Part shown: piece after piece, positions 44,686-57,097 of the stretch
Position numbering within the stretch: the first letter of the stretch is position 1
Layout of the letters: the number at the start of each line of letters is the position of its first letter
Assembly: GCA_947683425.1 (NCBI GenBank)
Contig: CANTUQ010000159.1
Coordinates: 7,144,001-7,208,000 of the forward strand
Source of the DNA: Excoecaria cochinchinensis
Taxonomy: Eukaryota; Streptophyta; Magnoliopsida; Malpighiales; Euphorbiaceae
Length of the DNA stretch: 64,000 bases
Direction: 5' to 3'
The notes under the pieces: generated by a model
Told to the model about the DNA's origin: nothing
Seen by the model: only the letters and a program-made list of their open reading frames with translations
Database searches by the model: none
Made by a program: the position numbers and the translations under genes

Positions 44686-45471
44686 GGATTGGTCGGCCAA
44701 TTGAGAGAAAAAAAAAAAGGAGGTTTCTCCTCTCCTTTCTCATGCCATTCCCTCCCTAAATCCAAGCCACAAGGTTGAATTTTTGGACTCTTCAAGTTTT
44801 AAGTGTTTTGAATGGAAAATTTGTGCGAAAAAAGGTAAGAAATAAGTCTCTTACTTCATTTATTTCTTCTTAACTGGTAAAGAATTCTAATTAGGGGTGT
44901 GTATAGGTTTTGATGAGTGATTTGGATGATTATGACCATGAAAGAATAGGAAAGCAAGAAAGAAAACACAAGTAGAGATGAAGGAGCCATCAAATGAGGT
45001 TTGGGAACTATTGTGCTAATTCTTGTGCTAATAAATATTTATTGATGGATTGCCACCTGTCATACCCCGTCTGTCTGCCATTACCCGTCTGTTTATGGCT
45101 GCCCATCGGTCATGTAGGGATGGCCATCAGTCATGAGGCACGGCCATCGATCACCCCTATTTTGTTTATATTTTTTGTTTTGGTTCTGAATCGAATTAGA
45201 ACTTATCGAAACCCTTTTAGGTTTCATCTAAAACATGTTTAAGGAAAAAATATGAATATTCGAGTAATTATTATATGGAAAGTAATCCAAAATAAGTATT
45301 AATGTGATGTATTGGTATGTGAGTATAGTATGAAATAAATGTTATATAAGCAATTGCAAATTCAATAAGAATATCAGTTTGTATGTAGTATGGGCATGTA
45401 TGAATATGTATTATATGAAAATGTGATGAGCAGAATAGTGTTGTGCACAATATATATATATATATATATAT

Positions 45472-45869
45472 CCAGCCATCGGGGAAAAATTTATTTTGAT
45501 GCAATATTTTGAACATTTTTTTGTAAAACTTCCTTAGCAGATTCATAATTAATGCGAACTAAAACTTTTGATTTAGTAAATTGCTTTGGAATTTTGAAAT
45601 GCACATGAAAATTGAAAGAATTTCTTTTTTAATTGTAGAATAATTCTTTTGACAATCATTCCAATATTCTGATGTGAAATGGACTATGCATTCTTTCTCG
45701 CCCACAATTTGTTTTAAAATGCCTCCATAACCTAAGTCAGATGCATCTGTCTCGACAAATTTTATGTGCTAAAGGGTCAGTTAAATGTAGACATGGGATT
45801 TCTTTAACATGTTTCTTAATTTGTTGAACTATACTCCTATGTTCATTAGACCAAGCTACAGGGTTTTTT
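45472..45869 (-). pseudogene. Pararetroviral RNase H, truncated
   Basis: It begins after the RT with an E-T-D-A-S-D-L-G-Y-G-G segment (about 45730-45760) and continues to a region next to the TA repeat, where it is cut before the end of the domain. The missing C-terminal end marks the place where the circular genome was opened on integration. Frame changes are present. Confidence 0.72.
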
Positions 45870-46731
45870 TCAACCTATAATGCAAGGTAATCGGTTGATA
45901 TTTGGACAAAAATCTAGAACATAATTCAGACTTCCTAGGAATCTCTGAAGGATGGTTTTATCTAAAATTTTATCTAGAAATTTATCAGCAAAAGCTAAAG
46001 ATCTCCCTATTGGAGTAATTTTTTCTTGGGAAATATAATGTCCTAAGAAATGAATTTTAGTCTGGAAAAGAGAGATTTTTGTTTTGGAAACAACAAGTCC
46101 ATTTTTCTTTGCCACATTGAAAAAGGTCCCAAGGCTTTTAAAATGTTGTTCGATTGACTCTGAAAAGACAAGAACATCATCTACATAAACAATACAAAAA
46201 GTTGAAAAAGGATTAAAAATCTCATTCATAATTCTTTGGAATTCTGAAGGAGCCTTTTTTTAACCAAACGGCATAACCGTCCACTCATACTGTCCAAATG
46301 GAACAGTAAAAGTAGTTTTGTAATGATTTTTTAGTTCAATCTGAATTTGCCAAAAACCTTATTTCATATCAAATTTTGAGAAAACAAATGCAGAATGCAA
46401 TTTATGCAAAAGATCTTTTTTGTTGGGAATCGGATACCCAATCCATTTTAGAGCCTTGTGTAATGGTTTATAATTAATTACAAGCCTAGGCGTGCCTCTT
46501 TCCATTTCAGACTTTTTGTTAACATAAAAAGCGGCACAGCTCCAAGGAGACCTGGATTCTGCGATCAGACACTTTTGTTTTAAATCTTGAATCTCTTTTT
46601 TTATAGTATTCTTCGAGTTCATGATTCATTTGGATGGATCTGGCTTTTGTTGGGATTTGTCTTTCTGAAAATTCATTTTCATATGGTAAATCTACCATAT
46701 GTTGTTTTCTATCCCAGAAAGCATTTGACAA
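45870..46731 (-). pseudogene. Pararetroviral reverse transcriptase, broken
   Basis: The RT domain is spread over three open segments. The N-terminal part shows ESRSPWSCAAFYV and RLVINYKPLHKAL (46359-46622), overlapping another frame upstream. The palm shows the active site YVDD at 46176-46187, then FLGHYISQEKI and LQRFLGSLNYVLDFCP (to 45870). Stops lie at about 46359 and 46260, and there is one frame change near 46600. It would copy pregenomic RNA into DNA; here it is inactive. Confidence 0.88.
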
Positions 46732-47713
46732 ATCTAAACAAATCTCATTTTCAACAATTTTTTGAAAATCATAATTTCTTTATTTTACCAAATCATTTCT
46801 AATCCCTTTTTGATATTGAAGAAGGAGACATCCTATTTGAGAAAATGTAAATGTTTTTGTTTTTCTTGAATTATGCAATTTAATTCATTTTTGTAAACAG
46901 AACAGGCTTTTAAGAGCTTTAAATTCCTTGTCCTGGGTTTTTCAATGAAGGGGAAAATAATTTTTTTTTGTTTTCTTTGAAAGAAATACTGTCATACGTG
47001 ACAGAATAGGGAGTAATCATATTAATGAATGGAGTCCCTAGAATGACAGTATGGCTGATATTTTCGAATAAAACAAAAGGAGTTTTTATTAAAACATTTC
47101 CATTCTGAATTGAGGCTTCTTTTTTAATTTAATATTCATGTCAGAATTGTTGGCTGCAATAAGTTTTTCAGAAGTGTTTTTAGAAAACTGTTTTGGAACG
47201 ATACAACTTTTTAAACAATTTAAATTTACTCCTGTATCAAAAAGAGCACACTATATCAATTTTGAAATCGTTTGAAAAAACATGAGAAACCTTTACCAAA
47301 TATTTTCTTGAAGTTATTTCTTGTGAAACAAACAAGAAATCATCGGGACCATGTTCTAAACTTTAAATTTCATTTTCTATGTCTAGATCAGTAGTTTCGT
47401 TTTCTTCTTTTTCTTCATTATTATTATCACTAGAACTGGAGTCTTGTGATAGTAAAGCATGAAGAAGTTTTGAATCATTTTCTTGTTTTTGTTTAAGAGT
47501 TTTAAGCTCTTGTTTGACAATTTTAATTTCTTATTGGAGAGTTTGAATTGTCACATGAGATTTTTCTTTTGTCCTAGTACTCAAAATCTTAGTGAGATCA
47601 TAAGTACTGTTTGAAATAGCTTTGGAAGTCGAAGTGGAAGGTTTTGGAGATTTAGGTTCAAAAGACTTCAAAAGTTTTTCAATGACTTCCTTTTGAAGTT
47701 TAGAATCTTCCAC
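46732..47713 (-). pseudogene. Pararetroviral protease region, broken
   Basis: The aspartic protease active site appears as FDTG, with D-T-G at 47230-47238. Around it is sequence typical of the domain, with frame changes. A Lys- and Ser-rich segment upstream (47531-47713, EVIEKLLKSFEPKSPKPS) links it to the zinc-knuckle region. Sequence between the protease and RT (46732-47090) is poorly conserved and full of stops. Confidence 0.65.
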
Positions 47714-47811
47714 TTATTTTATGATATCAAGAATTAGTTCCTGATCTTTAGTCAGAATGTTTATTTATTTCGAACTAGTACCCGACTCACTATTAGAGGA
47801 ATCAAGGGCAG

Positions 47812-49017
47812 CTACTTCATCATTTTGAAAAGAATCTTCAGTTTTTGATGATTCTGTTTGAAATTCACTTTCAGAAGTTTCAAGGAGGATTGCTTCAATT
47901 TTTTGGATTGTTTCTTCCTCAACTTATAACTCATGGAGTTTCTTATTAAGTCTACAATATTTGTAAGTATGGCTAGTTTTGCAACACTTAAAACAAGTGA
48001 CTTATTTAAAATTTTGAGGCTTGTAGGGTTTTTTGAAAGATCTTCCCTTCTTATAAGGCTTTTGTCGTTTAGATATTTTATAAAACTCTTCCTTATTTGG
48101 TTTTGAAGAAAATCATTTGTGAGGCTTTTTGTAGGATTTGGAACAGGAACCTCAATAGGTTTTTGCCTGGTTTTTTGTGGAAACTTCAAACTGTTTGCAA
48201 AATGATCCTAGTTCTTGCCCAGTTTTCTTCATTTCCCATTTTAAATGTTTCTGAAGTTTTAAATCTTGGCAGATTTTCAAACCTTCTTTTTGAGTGAAAC
48301 TAACTAATTCCCCATAGGTCAAATGGTTATAAGGAATTTGGTTAATCGCAAAAGCTTCTTTGATTTTGTTACGGACTCTTTCTCCTAGAATGGTAGGACG
48401 GCCTGCAAGGAATTTTTCTTTCCAAAATGGCTTATTGGAATCTTCCCTAAGCATTACCCTAGTTAAGAAAGTGTTTTTGTAATTTTGAATTCAAAAAGCT
48501 TTTTACACTTAAGGTTTAAAAGCAATTCTGCATTTTTGTCTTTTAAATGAGAAGGGTCACCTATGACGTGTAAACTGATCGTATGGATTAGGGTTGCTAC
48601 AGCATTAGGTATGAGGTTACTCAATTCATCAAGAATGGGTGCTTCATCCTCCGTGGTCTGAATGGCACTTAATATTTCTAATTGTTGTTGGGCAGTGAGA
48701 TGGTAATCCCACCATCCTTTCAGTTGACCTAAAAATCCTGCTATAAGGAGTTCAACAATAGCTATATCAGGTCTATTCGTTTGGGTTTTGTAAGCATTGG
48801 AAACTATAGTCATCTGCTGTAGAAGACTACGGATGTTATACTCAGACATACCGTCCATGTTCCACTCATAAACAGTACCGGTATTAAACTTAGACTGGGA
48901 CAAAATGGTTTGGCTATTTTCTATGCCTAAGTCTGGTGCCGTAGTAATGGCCAAAGGTTGGTGTAATGGCCCAAACACCGGTCTAGAAGTGTCATTCCAT
49001 AATTTCAGTGTTACCAT
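47812..49017 (-). pseudogene. Pararetroviral capsid protein and zinc knuckle, broken
   Basis: The N-terminal segment (49017-48463) has words such as LIAGFLGQLKGWWDYHLT. A frame change near 48460 leads to the capsid core (FWKEKFLAGRPTILGERV to about 48152), then another to a basic region. A C-x2-C-x4-H-x4-C knuckle, CFKCCKTSHTYKYC, is at 47954-47995. This is the capsid and nucleic-acid-binding part of the polyprotein, inactive because of frame changes. Confidence 0.82.
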
Positions 49018-51080
49018 GATAATTGCAGTGTCGAACAGTGTAAGGAGTGAGTTTTCCAGTGTGAAAGTTTAGTGTTAAGTGCCGGAAGTATAGCGATTTC
49101 GGGATGGGTAATACCGTGGTGGCTGTACAGCAAACCCGGCTATCCGACGCCCAAAAAATTTTAATTTCGCAAAAATGATCTGTGCGTTGTCAGGAGTCTA
49201 TTGGTGAAATTTGAGCTAAAAACGGAATTAAATTGACCTCCGAAAGTCATTCCGAAGTTGGCCTCTAGTTCGGTTCAATTTGAACCGGGGTTTGACCAAG
49301 GGGTTATAATTGGTTAAAAGGGGCTAATAGATATTAAGTGAGTTAAATAATGTAATGGAAGTGATTTTTGTGAATTTTGATAGCTTTAGAGTTGTATTTT
49401 ACGGTAGAAGAAAAATTGGTCGAATCGGACCGGTTAAAGTGAACTGGTGCCCAAATGGACTCCGATTGAGCTAAAATTTTGCAGGTAGCCTACTTTTGAT
49501 GTTCTAAGATCAATGGAATTGGTTAGAATTGAAAAAAATAAGGGAAACATATAGATGCTTTTGAAAAGTGTAAAAGAACAAAAAAATCGAAATTTTGGTT
49601 TATTGGTCGGACCACCTCGGTTGGACCGATTTGGGTCATTAGAGGGGTATATAAGGGGAGAATTTGCTGTATTTTTTAGAGAAATCAGGCCAAAGTCGGT
49701 CTCTTCTCCTCCCTTCAAGGCCGAACCATTTCTCTTCCTTTCTCCTCAATTTTTCTTCATCTTTCCCTCAATCTTTCCCAAAATTTTCACCTCATAGATC
49801 TTAATCAGCTCCTCTATTATCATATTGAAGCAATTGGAGTCCAATTTGAGCAAAGAAAGTGTGAGAAATCTTGTGTATAAAGGTTAGGGTAAGTTTGGGG
49901 GTTTTTATTCCAAGGGTTTTTAATTTGAATTATTTGTCCCTATTGGGATTTACAAGGGTGTAGATTATGATTATGAAGTTATTTTGCTAAAAAGAAGTGT
50001 GAATCTAATGTTATGAGCTTGAATGAATTCGTTCGTGGTAGGTTCTTCAAGAGAGGAGGAACTTCCTCAAGCTAAAGGGAAAGAGAAGCAATCCTAGAGT
50101 GATCTAAAGCTTGGATTTAAGGTTTGTGGTTACTAAATCTACATATTTCCTATGATTTGTGTTGATTTTTAGGTTATGCCTAAGTGTAGGTATAAGATAA
50201 TGAAGTGATTAATTAAATTTAACTTGATATTCACGTTTAGTAGGCATAAAGTAGTGTATAAATATTTTTAAATAAAATAAAATCAAAATGGTATGAAAAA
50301 CCTATTAGAGGCCGAATGGTATTCTTAAGGAATGTTAATATTCTAATGGGTTTTAAGGCTAATAAATGATGTTTATGACATGTAGAATATGAATATTACT
50401 TGATTGAGTGAATAAAGCAATTAAAGGAAAGCATAATGTGGAAGTGTATGTTTGGCCGAATGGTAATATGGGGCTTGAAATGAAGTATATGATAATATAT
50501 AGCATAATATTGGTATTTAAGACATGTTTAACATGAAATAAGTGTAATTGAGTGGCTAAATAAAATTATAGTGCATGATATGGGAAATAGAACTCTTGGC
50601 CGAATGGTATACCAAATGTTAATTATGTGTATTTTGATGATATATGTAACATAATGGCATAATATGACTATATAATGGTAAATGAGTGTGTATGCAAAGT
50701 GGTAAGTGAAAATGAGATGTATGGTGAATTATGCATATTGACATAATGTGATAATAATGTAAATTTTGAGGAAATATTGCCCTTAGTAGTTGTCTGGTGG
50801 TGAAATCTAGTCCAGGATATAATTGGCTAGCCATAGGGATTCCACATCGCGGTATGAGTCATGGCGACTCACTATCGAGAGGCAATTGAGAGCTTATCGT
50901 AGTGTACAGTGACATTCAGTGAATAACTATTTAGAAGATAATTGACATAGTGAATTAATATCAACTTTAGGAAAAAAAATTGGACTAAAAATTTCATAAG
51001 TAAGTTACTTTTAACCGATCATGGTAATCGCACGGTGTCGCTAAGTCGGCAGTATACGTATAGGGCATAAGGGTGTTAGA
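49018..51080 (+). repeat. LTR inserted in the pararetrovirus (LTR-G)
   Basis: About 2.06 kb of non-viral sequence separates the movement-protein and capsid parts. It has a TATA box (TATATAAG, 49648-49655), a CT-rich tract (49700-49790) and GGTTAGGGTAAGTT (49882 onward), and ends near AAGGGTGTTAGA, like other LTR ends here. No PBS or coding is present, so a solo LTR is likely. The start is uncertain (49009-49029) and no clean target duplication was found. Confidence 0.6.
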
Positions 51081-52960
51081 GTTAGCCTTTTTGCCAATGG
51101 AGTCTGTACAACTCCTCTTTATGGTTTGGCTATTGTTCTTCAGAGTCAGATACCTAATCTAAAGTGCTAACAGTCTTATTACAGTCAGGGGTGTCTTGTA
51201 CAACTATTGGTGTAGAAGTAGAGGTATTCTCTATCCAACTGAGTTGGGTTTTATGAGCTTCGAAAAATTCTGATTTACCTTCCCTGAACAGTTTTTGACT
51301 TGTTTTTAAAATCTAAAAAGGTTTAAACACAAGGCTTTTAAATTTTGACTCTGTTGATTCAACCTGGGAAACAACAGTGGTTTTCTGGGTTTCCTCTATC
51401 CTAGTTAACTATTTAGCTATCGTACTAAGATGAGTGTTTGTCAAGTTATTTGTTGAAGAATATTTTTAATATCCTTGTTTGGATCATTACTTGGGGTTTT
51501 GTAAGGTGCATCATCTACTGTGCTTTCTAGATGTGTAATTTTGATTTATCTTAAAGGTGGATGTTCAGATTGAGTCTTCGTTCCATCTACCATATCCCAT
51601 TCTGTTACCTTTTTCTTTCTAACAGTGATAGGGTTAACAGATTTGGTGTTTGATTTGAATGGATATGAAATTTCTTTCTGAGATGCATAAATTTCAAACC
51701 AATCAAAGAATAAAATATGAACTTTGTTTTGTATGACAAAGTCATAAAACTCATTTTGAATTTATTTTCTTTTATCCAGAAAATTTTTGAAAAACCAATT
51801 TCTCTTTTCTGAAGTTTTTAAAGAATAAAATCCTGATGCAAGAAATTTTTGTCAACATCAAATTTTTTTTCTATAACATTTAGTTCATTGATAACATTTT
51901 CAGTTACCGTAGAAAAAGATGGTGAAGTTGGGGGTGAATTATTTTGTTGTTCTTCATAACACAAGTACATTTGAAGAATAATCCACATTTTGAAAAGAAG
52001 CACTTAGAATGCTTGAACAAGAAAATCTTGGGTTTTGAAAACTCTCCATCCTATCAGGTAGATGAATAACTGAGGGTAACTTTGAGATTTTTTCCAAGTC
52101 TAAAGTACTGGTGAAAGGACCAGCATCAGAATATTGATGACTGAAAGCACTACTGAAGCTTCTTTTTACCTTTGCGTCATTGTACAGGGTAATTTCCCTC
52201 AAATGCATATTTGGTTTTGCTTGTTTAGGAGATTTTGGTCTTGAAATTCCTTCCAAAATCCATTCTTTGGGAAGACTGATATCTTTCCAAAGGATAGATT
52301 TCGAAATTACAGTTTTAGATCTGGATAGATCTATTTGTAAAAAGAGGGTTTCGCCCTTTTTGAATAATTAATATTTTTGGTAGCAGTAAAAGCAGAAACC
52401 ATTGGTTTGTAATGCACTTTAAACTTGATTGCTACTGGAATTGAACCTTCCAGCATTTTGTAATTATGAGTTTTTATTTGTAAAATCAAAGATTTTAAAA
52501 TGTTTTTATCTTTTAAAGATAATGAGATATCAGGATAGCATTCAAAAGAGATTGGTCCTTGATAAAAGCTTGACTCTACTGACACTATCATTGAATCCTT
52601 TCAATTTAACCATCTAGCATCCCTCAAAACACAAAGTATTAAAGTGTTTAAGCCATCTTTGGTTAAGGTTTAATTCCCACCTAGACAAGACCTAAGTGAA
52701 TATAGTTGTCTTTCCTGTCTCAGTGTTTTTGTAAAGTTCTTTGAGAAAGAAGTTGGATGGTTTCAAAAGGTTTTGAGATTTGAATATCCCTTTCTTCCAT
52801 TTTGATGACATAGTCAGTTTTAAAAAGGTTTTGAAACAAACCAGTTTCATAAACTTGATCTTTTTTTATTTCTGGAATTTCCCAGTTATTGAAAGATTTT
52901 TGAAAATCCTCAATAGTGATTTCTTCACTATTGGTCGGATGTTTTAAACTTGACTCCATG
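51081..52960 (-). pseudogene. Pararetroviral movement protein region, broken
   Basis: Reading from 52959: an N-terminal segment (IEDFQKSFNNWEIPEI), then in another frame the conserved movement-protein core (GPISFECYPDISLSLKDKN, 52331-52591), then in a third frame a C-terminal, Ser-rich segment (51954-52256), and remnants to about 51085. The core is of the 30K movement-protein superfamily that opens plasmodesmata. At least two frame changes and several stops occur. Confidence 0.75.
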
Positions 52961-54276
52961 GAATCTGAAGCAAGAGAACTTGAAAGAATAGTGGATCTAC
53001 AAAATAAATTCTTTATAATTTTGAAAATTTAATTAAATTTGAAAAATGTATTTTCTTACCTGGATAACTATGCCCTGAACCTTACTACCCTAAATGCCTA
53101 CCAATGGCTCAAATGAGACTTACTGCCTCACATCTAACCTTACCCAGTTAATATTTTAATTTTCCAAAACAAATTAAATTTACTAAATTATAAACAATCA
53201 ACATTATACAAACACTACCCCCCTAAGCTCTGATACCAAGGACGCCGCAGGATCAAAGAGTATAAACAAATAATTATATAATCAAATAACTATCACACAA
53301 CAAAATATCCGTGCACGGATTTCACAACCTAAAACTAAAATGAAAATGCAGTGTAGATGCAATGCAAAATAATTTTAAGGAAATGTAACCAAGAAGATAC
53401 GGGCAGTAGATCAACCAGGATAGCTAAAGCTATATCCCACATGCGGCTAAAGCTTTTTCAGCCAATATACCTTCAAGATTGTTTGAAAATTCTGCAAACA
53501 TTATTTACGATGTACCAGATAAACATAAGCCATAAGTACAGAGCACACTTATGGATGCAAAATAATTTGTTTGAAACATATATATATATATATATTGAAA
53601 TAGTAATACAAATTACAGAAACTATAAGGTACAAAGGCTCAATACATGAGCTATACTTACAGGTTTTGAAATATAATAACTATAAAGTTTTGGAGATAAC
53701 CACTCAGCTCAAGATTACAGGGGTTGATGCTCAACACATGAGCTACCTAAAATCTTTCCTAATTCTGAGAGAGTTTGAAGACTGGGAATTCTCTCTAAAA
53801 AAAACTCTGCCTTCAACTGGGAAGAAGGGATCCTTAAATAAGGAGCTTCCGTCAATTAAGGGAGACTAAAGTGACTGGATGAGTTGTAAAGAGATTCCTT
53901 CACATGCTGAGTTCTTGTTCGTCAATCATGGCTGTTTGAAAATTAAAAAAGTAACCTAAAGTAGCCAACAGAATAAAGTTTTACCGTTTGGCTTTTTGAC
54001 TTTTCTTATACTTTTTTTTTCATATAGGCTGGGCCTTTTACAAGTTTATGGGCTAAGCCTATGTTTAAAATTTAAAAGGAAATAAATGGGCTAGGCCCAT
54101 GTTTACAAAATATCTTATTTATGGGTTTAAATAAGAGTTTTGGAAAATGTTGTAACCATCATCTCCATCTTCATCGCCCAAGTCAACTATGGGCTCAGAA
54201 CCTGAGGAAGAGCCTACTTTTGAGGGGGCTGAGGAAGCTTTTGAAGATGAGACCTTAATGTGAAGGAGTTGGGGCA
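52961..54276 (-). promoter_or_regulatory. Pararetroviral intergenic region, leader and promoter
   Basis: This mostly non-coding region lies between the unknown ORF and the movement protein. It contains the tRNA-Met PBS (53227-53238) and a TATA-like minus-strand CCTTATTTAAGG (53832-53843) about 600 bp upstream of the PBS, as expected for a pregenomic RNA leader. A TA run lies at 53580-53595. An open stretch on the plus strand (53357-53869) is probably chance. Confidence 0.6.
53227..53238 (-). promoter_or_regulatory. tRNA-Met primer site of the pararetrovirus
   Basis: The minus strand reads TGGTATCAGAGC followed by TT, the site complementary to initiator tRNA-Met that defines position 1 of caulimovirid genomes. 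Its orientation agrees with the minus-strand genes. Confidence 0.85.
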
Positions 54277-55534
54277 TTATCTTAAAGAGTATTCTTCTTC
54301 AATTTTTGCTGCCGCCAATTGGGTCTGTGCGAAGGACTTCTGGGCCAGAAACTGAGTTGTTGCTGGTTCTGGTTTGAGAAGGCCTTGACTCTGGAGCCAC
54401 AAGTTAACGGCCGAATTTTTGATGGAGTCCGAAATAGAAAATTTCGTCCACCATCTGATTTTAAATCTTCTGACCAAGTTTATATGTACTTCCTATTGAT
54501 GGTAATCCAAATACCAGGTTGTTACCCATGGTAAGAAAAATCTTGTGGCAAAAAGCATTAAAGGATGGAACATTTTTTCCTTGTCAGAGGGTTTGTAAGA
54601 GGTTTTAAAGAGGTTATAACTTTCCTGAATTTGGGGTTTTAGGATTTCAGGAGAAGCTCCATACAATTTCCAATAATGAGCGAACCAAAATGAAATTTTG
54701 GAAGGCTCCTGTTTGAGGTTGAAGTAAAACAACCAAGTGTAGGTGAATTTTGTGTTTTGAAAAAGAAAAGCATTGTGTTGATAATCCTAGTAGGAATAGG
54801 TCCAGCAATGGTTATAGGTGGTTTTGAAATCAACGAGAAAAGTTTTAGGTTGGTGAAGGTTTTGTCCCCACTCAAGAGAAGAGAGAACTTTATGAATTTT
54901 TCCCATTAAATAATTGACTTGTCCAGTTTTCAGATTATGTACAATGGACACAGAACCCATCAATTCTAAGATTGCCCTATAATAAGGCTGGGATTTTGTT
55001 AACTCCCAAGGTTTAAAAGGCCAGCCTTTAGGGAAAACCTTTGAAATGGCCATCTGAGAGTTTTGAAGATAAAATCCTTCCTCCATGGTCCATATACATT
55101 GAAAATTCATTTTAACAAAATAATTTAAAATATTTTTTAATTGGGATAAAATAATTTCAGAACTATTTTGGGTTAAAATAATTTTTGAAAAGTCCTCTTG
55201 AGAGGATTTTGAAGAAACAACTCTGAGGTTGGAGGGTTTGACAAGAATTTTATCACAAGATGTTTCTTGTGTAGGTTTTGAAACTTGTTTAGAGGAGGGT
55301 TTTGAGGATGAAGATCCTTCCTCTTATTTTGAATTAGATTGAGGGATTTTACCTGACTGTTGTTCTGCCAGCATTTTGAAAAGTGAGACAAGTTCTGGCT
55401 GTTTAGAATTAGTCTCGATCCATTGTTGGACCTAAGACTGTTTTGCAAGGGCCTCCTCATCTTCTTCGACAATTTGGGCCCATGATTTTATTTCTGTGGC
55501 AGACGAGGTTGCTATAGGTTTTAAAACCTTCTGG
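54277..55534 (-). pseudogene. Pararetroviral ORF of unknown function, broken
   Basis: Overlapping open segments in different frames (55472-55173, 55110-54787, 54732-54493, 54477-54277) carry non-random sequence rich in Trp, Phe and Lys (PKGWPFKPWELTKSQPYY, ISFWFAHYWKLYGASPEI, RFKIRWWTKFSISDS). It lies after RNase H on the circular map and before the intergenic region. I recognise no enzyme domain. Some endogenous pararetrovirus groups have a second ORF of unknown function here. Confidence 0.6.
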
Positions 55535-57097
55535 TATATATATATGTGTGTGTGTGCAAGTTTATGAATAGTGTATGGTTATAAACATTATACGGATGAA
55601 TAAATGTGTGATCATTAAATGATTACAATAAAAATTTATGCTTATAAGAAAATGTAAGACTAATATGGGTATCATAAATGAAATAAGTATGTGTATAGCC
55701 TATGTCAGCCGAGTCGTGGATAGATAGGCATGCCTATAGGGTTCTGTTGCTGCAGTCTCTATGTCTTGATGGCCATTTTGGATCAAGACTGGATCCCATT
55801 TCGATTTCTTATGTGTTTCTAGATTTCGGTTGTGGATCCCTTTGTCTTTTGTGTCAGCAGTATAACACTGTTATGCTAGTACCCTCGGGTATCTAAGCGT
55901 TCTGTATCCCATTATCTCACCTTTTGGTATTGCAAGCGATAATTGAATGAAGGAACGTTCAATAAAAATCATGAAAATTATTTATAAAGATGTATTGATC
56001 TGAATATGTGCATCATTTGTCTATGAGTTTTGGAACTTTAATGTAAACAATAATTAAATTAAAGAATAATAAGTATACAACATAAATTATAAGTTAATAA
56101 AGATGAGTGCTTATATACATAATTTCTGAACGCATATTATGATTGTAATAAGTTGACAAAACGACAACATGAAAGATAAGCTGTAACGTATGAGTGTCTT
56201 TTATTAACTATAAAGGTGTGAGCTTTTAGGAATGTGATAAACTAAGTATTTTTATGCGTCTAGCAGTAATGTTTAATTATAACAACTCTATTATTTATAC
56301 TGGCACATTAGGAGTCTACAATTGTTAATATGAATATGTTATGCAAGAGCTTGTAGATATTGTTTTTGGATGAATATAAAATAACAGTAAAGAAATAAAC
56401 ATAAGAGTATGATAAACAAATATAAAATTTTTGTTCTAATCAAAATAGGCCATATTAGTAAGAAATATTAAAATAGGCAAATATTTATAATGTATTTGAA
56501 GAACATAAAATAAAATATTGATATGAGAGTTAATATCATATTAAACTACTGGTATATAAGTAACTAGATGTAACCTGTACGAGTGTAAATACATGTTTGA
56601 GTTTTACATTTCCTTTTAATATGCTTAAATGTTCTAAATGCAATGTCTATATAAAGTAATAGATTTGTGGCTTTGTATGTTATTATTTGAGTGTATTGTT
56701 ACGACTACTGTGAGTAGTCTTCCATCTTATATGTTTATTTCCCGACTAAGCTTTAAGCTTAGCATGGGTGTTTCATCCATGCAAAATTAGAGATAGAAGT
56801 GTCACCAAGGACATTCCGCAGCAATTAAGGCCAACGAGTCCATAGGAGTATTTGTAATAGATTTTGTGACTGTTATTTTGTAATGTAATGAACCACTATT
56901 TCAGTAATGTATGATTTGTATGTAAATTGATTTAAAGTGAAGAATGTTATACGAGTTATGTATGTAAAAGTATTTTTGTATTGAAAGAATTTTATACTTC
57001 TGCTTTTGTTATCCTTTTATTATTTATATTGTGCTTCGCCTGGTAGCACTGACTATATTGCTATGTGGAGTGCCACGTACAAGTAAGGGGTGTTGCA

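Larger units (their letters stand above)
45472..55534 (-). mobile_element. Endogenous plant pararetrovirus (Caulimoviridae), genome-length
   Basis: On the minus strand the order is an unknown ORF, intergenic region with tRNA-Met PBS, movement protein, capsid, zinc knuckle, protease, RT and RNase H. There is no integrase and no LTR of its own. After subtracting the LTR inserted at about 49018-51080 it is about 8.0 kb, the size of one viral genome, opened within RNase H. Both ends sit in TA repeats of LTR-C. Coding has many frame changes and stops, so it is a fossil. The layout resembles endogenous groups such as florendoviruses or petuvirus relatives; the genus is not resolved. Confidence 0.88.
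44686..57097 (+). repeat. 5'-truncated LTR (LTR-C), split by a pararetrovirus
   Basis: Pieces are 44686-45471 and 55535-57097. The start matches 59228-59294 of the 3' LTR (GGAGGATTGG.C.GCCAAT, GGAGGTTTCTCCTCTCCTT). It includes AGGTTTGGGA (44998-45007), a motif cluster at 45060-45160 (variants of GGCCATCGGTCA), TAGGCATGCCTA (55725-55736), a CTAAGC..GCTTAG hairpin (56746-56762) and the end GGGGTGTTGCA. The primer site follows. The first about 0.7 kb is missing. Confidence 0.7.

Noticed and set aside
53357..53869. 170-codon plus-strand ORF in the pararetroviral intergenic region
   Set aside because: It is antisense to the viral genome, contains a TA-repeat-coded IYIYIYI run and matches no family; chance is more likely.
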